From: DAOUAG01 sp034432935 | Lineage (GTDB): Bacteria > Chloroflexota > Dehalococcoidia > SM23-28-2 > RBG-16-64-32 | DNA: 9,893 nucleotides | Reading direction: 5' to 3' | NCBI GenBank assembly: GCA_034432935.1 | Contig: DAOUBD010000065.1 | Coordinates: forward strand, 1 to 9,893 | Part shown: positions 1 through 4,749 of the stretch, piece by piece | How the letters are laid out: the number at the start of each line of letters is the position of its first letter | Numbering within the stretch: position 1 is the stretch's first letter | Made by a program: the position numbers and the translations under genes | The notes under the pieces: model-generated | What the model was told of the DNA's origin: nothing | Databases searched by the model: none | Seen by the model: only the letters and a program-made list of their open reading frames with translations

Positions 1-2
1 CG

Positions 3-188
3 CACACGGGCGGCACCTGTTTCGGAGATTCGGGCGGCCCGCAGTTCTTGGGGACCAGCAACGTAGTGGCAGCCGTGACCTCTTTCGGGCTGAACGGGAA
101 CTGCGCCGGCGTTGGCGGCGCCTACCGGGTGGACACCGCGGATGATCTCGATTGGCTTTACTCCGCCTTTGGGGACCAACTGCCGTAG
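3..188 (+). CDS. Trypsin-like (S1/chymotrypsin-fold) serine protease, C-terminal part only
   Basis: The reading frame is open from the window edge and ends at TAG 186-188, giving 61 visible residues; the start and the His and Asp of the catalytic triad lie upstream of the window. Residues 5-13 read TCFGDSGGP, the signature around the nucleophilic serine of S1 peptidases (serine codon at 30-32). The following VVAAVTSFG and CAGVGGAYRVDT match the usual C-terminal strands, and the two cysteines (visible residues 6 and 34) are placed to form the standard disulfide near the specificity pocket. The frame closes in an aromatic helix (LDWLYSAFG), as in this fold. Such proteases are normally exported, but the signal peptide would be outside the window. 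The exact substrate cannot be judged. It converges on the 101-aa minus-strand gene with 15 bp between the stops. Confidence 0.9.
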   Translation, partial: HTGGTCFGDSGGPQFLGTSNVVAAVTSFGLNGNCAGVGGAYRVDTADDLDWLYSAFGDQLP

Positions 189-203
189 GGCCTGCCGCGG
201 CGC

Positions 204-509
204 CTAGCGGCGTGGGCCGATGACCTCTCGGACCCCGTCCCACCACCGGCGGACGAGGGCGAGGGAACGGGACTGGGTGTTGGCAGCGGCTTGGGTGGCT
301 TCGGCGAAGAGGGACGTGAGGTCGCTGGGGTGTTTGGCCCAGCGGCGCCCCACGCCTGACCACTCGCGAAAGCCCTGGCGGGCTGATTCGATGGCTTCGT
401 GGACGGCGTCGCGGTTGCTTTCGGCAAGCCTGCGGATGGTGTAGAAGGCAATCATATGCCGGTTGGTGATGGCGTTGAACCGGCTATCCAAGGATGAGCC
501 TCGATTCAT
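204..509 (-). CDS. Small helical protein of unknown function (101 aa), possibly phasin-like
   Basis: I do not recognise a defined family. The protein is 101 residues, rich in Ala, Arg, Glu and Ser, with no signal peptide or membrane segment, and looks entirely helical. The segment from about residue 10 to 95 (FNAITNRHMIAFYTIRRLAE through SLALVRRWWDGVREVI) has the amphipathic heptad-like spacing and Ala-rich second half seen in phasin-type granule or surfactant proteins, but this is only a resemblance. An ATG at 540-542 would give 112 aa, but it overlaps the -10 box of a strong promoter, so it would not be transcribed as a start. The ATG at 507-509 has a perfect AGGAGG (complement of 519-524) 9 nt upstream and is chosen here. 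It has its own promoter and so need not depend on the 143-aa gene upstream. Confidence 0.7.
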   Translation of the reverse strand: MNRGSSLDSRFNAITNRHMIAFYTIRRLAESNRDAVHEAIESARQGFREWSGVGRRWAKHPSDLTSLFAEATQAAANTQSRSLALVRRWWDGVREVIGPRR

Positions 510-542
510 GGCGGGCGCCCTCCTGACTGGTACGCCCGCCAT
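508..542. repeat. 10-bp perfect inverted repeat flanking the RBS of the 101-aa gene
   Basis: ATGGCGGGCG at 508-517 and its exact reverse complement at 533-542 are separated by 15 nt that hold the AGGAGG ribosome-binding site (complement of 519-524). The 533-542 arm touches the -10 box, and the predicted transcription start lies inside it, so this fits a DNA operator better than an mRNA hairpin. The repeat is visible; its role is inferred. Confidence 0.45.
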
Positions 543-568
543 TATGCACCTTTAACGCCGGCAGTCAA
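541..568 (-). promoter_or_regulatory. Sigma70-type promoter for the 101-aa gene
   Basis: On the minus strand TTGACT (complement of 563-568) is followed after a 16-nt spacer by CATAAT (complement of 541-546). Each hexamer matches the consensus in 5 of 6 positions. The predicted transcription start is near 534, which leaves a leader of about 25 nt carrying AGGAGG before the ATG at 509. Spacing and fit are good; there is no experimental support. Confidence 0.7.
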
Positions 569-590
569 GGCCGCGAACGAGGAGTCATGG

Positions 591-1022
591 CTACGAGGTT
601 ACGGGGATCGGCTTCGGCTGCGGCTCGGGGGCCTCGAGGGGCCCCTGGATGGTCTCGATGAACCCCTCCGGGTCCTCCAGCGAAAGGTACAGCCGTTGGC
701 AGGTGAGCGGGACGACAAACAGCCGGACCCTCTGGGGTTCCTTGAAGGTCACTCGCACGATGTTGCGATAGGCTCCCACCAGACCAACGGCGCCACGGAG
801 GTTAGCGCGCGGGCCGAGGCCTGCCCAGAGGGGCCAGGTCGCCCGCTCGGCCCCAGCGATCTCCTCCAGGGAGAAGGTATGGTCGAACATGGGGCCGAAC
901 TCGACGCGCATCTTGCCGTCGCGCACCTGAACCGAGGCCTGCCTTCGTGAAACGCCAAAGGGCAGGAGTAGCGCAGAGCCCAGACCGGTGATGAGGATGG
1001 GGAAACGGTGGCGAGTTGTCAT
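591..1022 (-). CDS. Membrane-anchored protein of unknown function (143 aa)
   Basis: No family is recognised with certainty. Residues 8-22 (PILITGLGSALLLPF) form one hydrophobic N-terminal segment, preceded by Arg/His and followed by SRRQ, so it is probably a membrane anchor or an uncleaved signal with the rest outside. The remainder alternates short strands (VQVRDGKMRVEFG, NIVRVTFKEPQRVRLFVVP, RLYLSLEDP) and ends in a helix, FIETI, followed by a Pro-rich tail (residues 128-141). That strand-strand-helix order, with a DPEGFIETI ending, resembles small bacterial PH-like (lipid- or membrane-associated) domains; this is inference. The start ATG at 1020-1022 has AGGAGG 9 nt upstream, which supports the choice. 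It lies 122 bp after prmC on the same strand, with only a weak promoter candidate between, so it may be read through from prfA-prmC. Confidence 0.75.
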   Translation of the reverse strand: MTTRHRFPILITGLGSALLLPFGVSRRQASVQVRDGKMRVEFGPMFDHTFSLEEIAGAERATWPLWAGLGPRANLRGAVGLVGAYRNIVRVTFKEPQRVRLFVVPLTCQRLYLSLEDPEGFIETIQGPLEAPEPQPKPIPVTS

Positions 1023-1144
1023 CAGTAATCGCCTCCTTCCGGGGTAAGAGTGCGCCTGCTAACTCTGGGCAGGTTAGGGTCAAACGGACTCTTCCGGTGG
1101 GCCGAGTGGACTCGGCATGGGCGCAGCCGTTCTGGGCCGCGGGC
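1023..1144 (-). promoter_or_regulatory. prmC to 143-aa gene spacer: hairpin and weak promoter candidate
   Basis: This 122-bp gap holds a perfect 7-bp inverted repeat, GCCGAGT 1101-1107 and ACTCGGC 1110-1116, which would fold as a 6-bp stem with a TGGA tetraloop. No T-run follows on either strand, so it is not a standard intrinsic terminator. On the minus strand TTGACC (complement of 1078-1083) could be a -35 box, but no good -10 is found 15-18 nt further on; TAGCAG is the best, matching 3 of 6. AGGAGG for the 143-aa gene lies at its downstream end. Confidence 0.3.
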
Positions 1145-2047
1145 CTACGTGTAGACCGCCAGCACGCGGTCCAAGCCTGCTAGGTCAGGCCTGACCTCGA
1201 TGCGGCTGCTAGGGAAGGCGGCCCGGGCGAGAGAAGCCACGGCCGGGCCGTGGGTATCGCCGATTTCGGCGAAGAGGGCGCCGCCAGCGCGCAGATGGTG
1301 CGGCGCCTGGCCTAACAAGCGGCGGATCAGGCGAAGCCCGTCGGGGCCCCCATCCAGGCCGCGCCTCGGCTCATGTTCGCGGATCTCGGGGGGCGCCGCT
1401 GCCAGATCCGCCGTCGGCACGTAGGGAAGGTTGGCGACGATGACATCGACCCTTTGGCCCGAATCCGGGCTCGTGCCCCGGTTCGGCTCATAGTAGGCGG
1501 GACGCTCTCGGAGCGGCTCCAGCAGGTCGCCCCAAAGGAAGGTGATGCGGTCTTGGACCCTGTGGCGCTGGGCGTTGCGGCGGGCCAGGGCCAGGGCCCG
1601 TTTGGAGATATCGATGGCCAAGATGCGGGCGTTGGGCAGGCTGACGGCTACGGCTACGGCGATAGCGCCGCACCCTACGCCGACGTCGGCCAGCGCGAAG
1701 GGCGCGCCAGCAAAGCGGTCACGGGCGTAAGCGATGGTCAGCTCGACCAAGACCTCTGTCTCTGGTCGGGGGATAATGGCGGCGCGTGTGACTGCGAAGT
1801 CAAGGCCGAAGAATTCGCGGTGGCCCAGGATGTAGGCCAAGGGCTCGTGCTGGAGGCGGCGGCTCATGAGGCGCTGATAGCGCTGGCGGGCCTTGGGAGG
1901 CATCTCCGCTGTGAGACGCTGGTACAGGCGGACACGGTCCCAGCGCAAGGAGCGGAGAAGGAGAAGCTCGGTCTCGAGGGCGGCCTCTTCGCTGCCGGCC
2001 GCTTCGAGGAGCCGTCTTCCCTCGCGCAGGGCATCGCGTATGAGCAC
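1145..2047 (-). CDS. prmC: Peptide chain release factor N5-glutamine methyltransferase PrmC (HemK)
   Basis: This SAM-dependent enzyme methylates the glutamine of the GGQ motif in class-I release factors, which speeds peptide release. It has 300 residues (E. coli about 277). The N-terminal helical substrate-binding domain covers residues 1-75 (EPLAYILGHREFFGLDF at 68-84). The family signature IIPRPETEVLVE is at 91-102, the SAM-binding loop ADVGVGCGAIAVAVA at 120-134, the acidic AIDIS at 144-148, and the catalytic NLPY at 206-209, where many homologues have NPPY. Residues about 183-199 form an extra loop before the NLPY strand and are encoded by an imperfect palindrome. The start is GTG 2045-2047 with AAAGGA 6 nt upstream; VLIRDALREGRRLL fits the usual N-terminus. 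It follows prfA, whose product is its substrate, by 119 bp. Confidence 0.95.
   Translation of the reverse strand: MLIRDALREGRRLLEAAGSEEAALETELLLLRSLRWDRVRLYQRLTAEMPPKARQRYQRLMSRRLQHEPLAYILGHREFFGLDFAVTRAAIIPRPETEVLVELTIAYARDRFAGAPFALADVGVGCGAIAVAVAVSLPNARILAIDISKRALALARRNAQRHRVQDRITFLWGDLLEPLRERPAYYEPNRGTSPDSGQRVDVIVANLPYVPTADLAAAPPEIREHEPRRGLDGGPDGLRLIRRLLGQAPHHLRAGGALFAEIGDTHGPAVASLARAAFPSSRIEVRPDLAGLDRVLAVYT
1459..1486. repeat. Intragenic imperfect palindrome in prmC
   Basis: CCGAA-T-CCGGG at 1459-1469 pairs with CCCGGTTCGG at 1477-1486: ten base pairs with a single bulged T at 1464 and a 7-nt loop (1470-1476). It encodes PrmC residues 188-197 (PNRGTSPDSG), inside a loop that is longer than I expect for the family. 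It could be a palindromic element taken into the gene in frame, or a chance GC-rich hairpin. Confidence 0.4.
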
Positions 2048-2166
2048 GTCCCGTCCTTTTGCTTACGGTGCGGGCGGCCCGATGGCTCCCCGCTTACTGA
2101 CCCTTTCGATGCCCCAGGGTCACCGCAGAGCTCTCCCCATCGTCTTTCCGGGGAGGGGGTTGGAGT
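2048..2166 (-). other. prfA-prmC spacer with two hairpins
   Basis: This 119-bp gap holds two perfect inverted repeats. CTCCCC 2133-2138 pairs with GGGGAG 2150-2155 (11-nt loop), and TGACCCT 2098-2104 pairs with AGGGTCA 2116-2122 (11-nt loop). A further CTCCCC at 2086-2091 could compete for the GGGGAG. No T-tract follows either hairpin in the minus direction, so full termination is unlikely; processing or partial attenuation is possible. The spacer ends with the AAAGGA site of prmC. No promoter is evident. Confidence 0.4.
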
Positions 2167-3237
2167 TCACGCCAGTTGCGCCTCCAGAAGACGCTCCTGT
2201 TCATGTTGCTCCAGGGCATCGAAGACGTCGTCCATCTCGCCGTCCAGGAGGGCCGTCAGGTTGTGACGCGTGTACGCGATACGGTGGTCGGTCATGCGGT
2301 CCTGGGGAAAGTTATATGTCCGTATCTTTTCGGCGCGCTCGCCGGATCCGACCTGGGCGCGACGGTTGGAGTCGATCTCCTCGCGTTGTCTGCGCAGCTC
2401 GAGGTCCAGGAGGCGGGCGCGGAGGACGGCCATGGCTTTGGTCTTGTTCTTGAGCTGGGACCTCTCGTCCTGGCAGGTGGCGACGATGCCTGTCGGCAGG
2501 TGAGTTATGCGGACGGCAGTGGCGTTTTTCTGGACGTTTTGGCCGCCGTGGCCGCCGGCGTTAAAGATATCGATCCGTAGGTCATTGGGATCCAGGTGGA
2601 CGTCGACCTCGTCGGCTTCGGGCAGCACGGCGACGGTGGCGGTGGAGGTGTGGATGCGGCCCTGGGCCTCGGTGACGGGGACCCTCTGAACCCGGTGGAC
2701 GCCGCTTTCATACTTAAGCCGCCGGTAGGCGCCGCGGCCGCGCACCTCGAAAATGATCTCTTTGAAGCCGGCGAGATCGCTTTCGTGGGAGTCGAGGACC
2801 TCGACCTGCCAGCCGTTCCTCTCGGCATAGCGGCTGTACATGCGGAAGAGGTCTGCGGCGAAGATGGCGGCTTCCTCGCCGCCGGCGGCGGCACGGATTT
2901 CGACGATGACGTCCTTGTCGTCATAGGGGCTCTTGGGCAAGAGGGCCCGGCGAAGACGCTGTTCCAGCTCCTCCAAACGGGCTTCATCCTTCTGGATCTC
3001 GTCCCGCGCCAAGGCCACGATCTCGGGGTCGCCGCCCTCTTGGACGATGGCCTGGGCTTGGTCGAGGGAGTCTCGAAGTCGACGGTATTCGCGCAGTATA
3101 TCGACGATCTCCTGGAGGGCGGCGTGTTCGCGGGCGAGTTCCTGAAGGCGCTCGTAGTCCGCGGCGACCTCTGGCCGTGCCATCTCCTGGGCCAGTTCGT
3201 TATAGCGGCGCTCTATGGCTTCTAGTTTTTCCCACAT
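2167..3237 (-). CDS. prfA: Peptide chain release factor 1 (RF1)
   Basis: RF1 recognises UAA and UAG in the ribosomal A site and triggers peptide release. The protein is 356 residues, close to the family norm. The helical domain 1 spans about 1-105. The PxT stop-codon tripeptide is present as PVT at 187-189 in RVQRVPVTEAQGRIHTS, which marks RF1 rather than RF2 (SPF). The catalytic GGQ is at 231-233 in AGGHGGQNVQKNATAVRITHLPTG, and Gln233 is the site PrmC would modify. NVQKNATAVRI differs from the common HVNTTDSAVRI and seems lineage-specific. RTYNFPQDRMTDHR at 306-319 is the standard late motif. The frame opens at 3291, but that ATG lies in the -10 box of the promoter, so ATG 3235-3237 (MWEKLEAIERRY) is chosen; its RBS is weak (GGA). 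It is followed by prmC. Confidence 0.96.
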   Translation of the reverse strand: MWEKLEAIERRYNELAQEMARPEVAADYERLQELAREHAALQEIVDILREYRRLRDSLDQAQAIVQEGGDPEIVALARDEIQKDEARLEELEQRLRRALLPKSPYDDKDVIVEIRAAAGGEEAAIFAADLFRMYSRYAERNGWQVEVLDSHESDLAGFKEIIFEVRGRGAYRRLKYESGVHRVQRVPVTEAQGRIHTSTATVAVLPEADEVDVHLDPNDLRIDIFNAGGHGGQNVQKNATAVRITHLPTGIVATCQDERSQLKNKTKAMAVLRARLLDLELRRQREEIDSNRRAQVGSGERAEKIRTYNFPQDRMTDHRIAYTRHNLTALLDGEMDDVFDALEQHEQERLLEAQLA

Positions 3238-3256
3238 GATAGTTCCGGACGCAAAC

Positions 3257-3281
3257 AGGCCCCCCGATGCCGTGGGGGCCT
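3257..3281 (-). promoter_or_regulatory. 5'-terminal stem-loop in the prfA leader
   Basis: AGGCCCCC at 3257-3264 and GGGGGCCT at 3274-3281 form a perfect 8-bp stem with a 9-nt loop (3265-3273). Given the promoter at 3290-3298, the prfA transcript would begin about 2 nt before this hairpin. On the minus strand it is followed by TGTTTGCG, a poor T-tract, so it may weakly terminate hisS transcripts, protect the 5' end of the mRNA, or limit prfA expression. Confidence 0.5.
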
Positions 3282-3289
3282 CTACGGAC

Positions 3290-3298
3290 ATTATACCA
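3290..3298 (-). promoter_or_regulatory. Extended -10 promoter for prfA-prmC
   Basis: The minus strand reads TGGTATAAT (complement of 3290-3298), a perfect -10 hexamer with the TGn extension, which can act without a good -35; none is seen 16-18 nt upstream. It sits 37 bp after the hisS stop. The predicted start of transcription is the A at about 3283, giving a leader of about 46 nt before the prfA ATG. Confidence 0.7.
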
Positions 3299-3334
3299 TT
3301 GGGGAAGCCCGCAGCGGGGTGGCGATGCCGGGGT

Positions 3335-4627
3335 TCAGGAGGAAGTGGAGCGGCTGGCCAATCGCCGCACTATGTCAGGGAGGGCCACGGTCTCCTGCTC
3401 CCCGTCGGCCAGCCGCTTCAGGGTGGCCGTCCCCGCCGTGAGCTCGCGCTGGCCGATGATGGCGGCGTACTCGGCCCCTAGGGCTCCAGCGTGGCGCATC
3501 TGGGCCTTGAGGGAGCGGCCGGGACTGCCGGCTACAGCCGGGATGCCCGCCCGCCGCAAGTCTGAGGCCAGGCGGAAGGCGATGATGCGGGCCTCCGGGG
3601 TCTGGGAGGCGACGAAGACCCGGGGCGCACGCTGTCCGCCCGGGCTGATGCCCTGGCGCTTCAGGTTGAGGATGATCCGCTCGATGCCGGAGCCGAAGCC
3701 GATGCCGGGAGTAGGACGCCCGCCGATCTGCTCGATGAGACCATCGTAGCGGCCGCCCCCGCCGATGCTGCTCTGGGCGCCTTCCCTTGGAGGCTGCACC
3801 TCGAACACGGTGCGCGTGTAGTAGTCTAGGCCGCGGACGAGGCGCGGGTTGAGGACAAAAGGGATGCCAGCGGCATCGAGGTATGAACGCAGGTCATCGA
3901 AGTGCGCCCCGCAGTCCCGGCAGAGGTGGTCCGTTATCGGCGGCGCCTCGGCGATGACGGGCTGGCACTGAGGGTTCTTGCAGTCCAGGAGGCGGAGAGT
4001 GTTGCGCTGGTAGCGGGCCTGGCAGTCGGCGCAAACATGGTGGAGCTTGTCCGCGTAGTAGCCACGGAGCTCCTCCAGATAGGCCGGCCGGCAGGCGCGG
4101 TCGCCGATGGAGTTGAGGTGAAGGGTTAGGCTCGAGAGGCCCAGCTCCTCGTAGGTGCGCCAGAGGAGTTCGATGATCTCGGCGTCGATGGAGGCGTCGG
4201 CCTCGCCGATGGCCTCGGCGCCGAACTGGTGGTGCTGCCGGTAGCGGCCAGCCTGGGGTCTATCGTAGCGAAAGATGGGGGCGAAGTAGAACACTCGCAC
4301 AGGCTGAGGGAGGTTGTGCATGCCGTGTTCGAGGTAGGCGCGGCAGACGGGGGCTGTGCCCTCGGGCCGGAGGGCCAACTCCAGGCCGCCCCGGTCCTGG
4401 AAAACGTACATCTCCTTCTGCACTATATCGGTGACTTCGCCTACGCCACGGGTAAACAAGGACGCTTCCTCGAATATAGGCGTGTCGATGCGGCCGTAGC
4501 CGAAGGCGGCGCAGACCCTGGCGGCCGTGCTGCGCACCAGCTCCCAGTAGGGCTGGTCTGCCGGCAGCACGTCCTGGGTGCCGCGGGGCGCTCTATAGGT
4601 TCGCTGAACCGGTTCCAGGCCTGTCAT
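3335..4627 (-). CDS. hisS: Histidine--tRNA ligase (HisRS)
   Basis: This class II aminoacyl-tRNA synthetase charges tRNA-His in the cytoplasm. The protein is 430 residues. YRAPRGTQDVLP at 11-22 is the usual N-terminus. Motif 2 FRYDRPQAGRYRQHHQFGAEAIG is at 119-141, LRPEGTAPVCRAY at 87-99, the histidine-specific RGLDYYTRTVFEV at 265-277, and motif 3 starts at GFGSGIERI 310-318. The anticodon-binding domain is about 335-425 (RSLKAQMRHA). The insertion domain has six cysteines (199, 202, 216, 221, 236, 239) in a CxxC...C...C...CxxC order that could bind a metal. The frame opens at 4711, but the first 28 residues do not look like HisRS; ATG 4625-4627 is chosen. That ATG lies in the edge of a palindromic repeat, and a modest GGGAG is 10 nt upstream. 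Confidence 0.96.
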   Translation of the reverse strand: MTGLEPVQRTYRAPRGTQDVLPADQPYWELVRSTAARVCAAFGYGRIDTPIFEEASLFTRGVGEVTDIVQKEMYVFQDRGGLELALRPEGTAPVCRAYLEHGMHNLPQPVRVFYFAPIFRYDRPQAGRYRQHHQFGAEAIGEADASIDAEIIELLWRTYEELGLSSLTLHLNSIGDRACRPAYLEELRGYYADKLHHVCADCQARYQRNTLRLLDCKNPQCQPVIAEAPPITDHLCRDCGAHFDDLRSYLDAAGIPFVLNPRLVRGLDYYTRTVFEVQPPREGAQSSIGGGGRYDGLIEQIGGRPTPGIGFGSGIERIILNLKRQGISPGGQRAPRVFVASQTPEARIIAFRLASDLRRAGIPAVAGSPGRSLKAQMRHAGALGAEYAAIIGQRELTAGTATLKRLADGEQETVALPDIVRRLASRSTSS

Positions 4628-4654
4628 CCTGAGGGTTCTCCCTCGGCCGAGGAT
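4626..4654. repeat. Palindromic dispersed-repeat-like sequence at the hisS start
   Basis: ATCCT 4626-4630 pairs with AGGAT 4650-4654, enclosing GAGGG 4631-4635, loop TTCT, and CCCTC 4640-4644; CTCGGCCGAG 4642-4651 is itself a palindrome. The GTCATCCTGAG...GAGGAT layout resembles short dispersed palindromic repeats found between genes in several bacterial groups (recalled, not searched). Only one copy is seen in this window. The hisS ATG begins inside it. Confidence 0.5.
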
Positions 4655-4679
4655 ACTAGAACGTGGCGACTGGACGCAA
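4653..4679 (-). promoter_or_regulatory. Weak promoter candidate for hisS
   Basis: The minus strand has TTGCGT (complement of 4674-4679), a 15-nt spacer and TAGTAT (complement of 4653-4658). The hexamers match the consensus only partly, and the spacer is shorter than the usual 16-18 nt. It is the best candidate in the divergent region 4628-4749. No T-box signature was recognised. Confidence 0.3.
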
Positions 4680-4686
4680 AAAAGGC

Positions 4687-4736
4687 AGGAGAAATTGTTG
4701 GGCCGTACCATAGCTGAAGCTCGCGGGCGATGGTAA
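4687..4736 (+). other. Possible leader ORF (12 codons) upstream of rel
   Basis: AGGAG at 4687-4691 stands 6 nt before TTG 4698, which opens a 12-codon frame (MGRTIAEARGRW if TTG gives Met) ending at TAA 4734-4736, 13 nt before the rel ATG. A second mini-frame, ATG 4730 to TAG 4745-4747 (MVSLA), ends 2 nt before rel but has no RBS. These are the only translation signals in the rel leader. They may be fortuitous. Confidence 0.25.
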
Positions 4737-4749
4737 GCTTAGCGTAGAG

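Larger units (their letters stand above)
4628..4749. other. Divergent hisS/rel intergenic region
   Basis: This 122-bp region separates the two head-to-head blocks. It holds most of the palindromic repeat (4626-4654), a weak hisS promoter candidate (4653-4679), the AGGAG/TTG leader-ORF candidate (4687-4736) and, on the plus strand, TGGTAAGCT at 4731-4739. The last is a poor extended -10 that would place transcription start close to the rel ATG. No strong promoter is seen in the rel direction. Confidence 0.5.

Noticed and set aside
189..211. Bidirectional terminator between the protease and the 101-aa gene (GCCGC 194-198, GCGGC 207-211)
   Set aside because: A 5-bp stem in GC-rich sequence without T-runs on either side is within chance.
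1373..2266. 297-codon plus-strand open frame antisense to prmC
   Set aside because: prmC on the other strand has all family motifs. The antisense frame reads as low-complexity Gly/Ala/Asp sequence typical of the shadow of a GC-rich gene, and it has no recognisable domain.
2596..3225. 209-codon plus-strand open frame antisense to prfA
   Set aside because: It is a shadow of the RF1 codons; no motif, no credible RBS, and prfA is certain.
3238..3291. ATG 3291 as the start of prfA (374 aa)
   Set aside because: The ATG is part of the TATAATG of the promoter, so it would not be in the transcript; RF1 proteins normally begin near MWEKLEAIE.
4628..4711. Upstream start at 4711 for hisS (458 aa)
   Set aside because: The added 28 residues come from the palindromic repeat and the divergent intergenic region and do not match HisRS N-termini.
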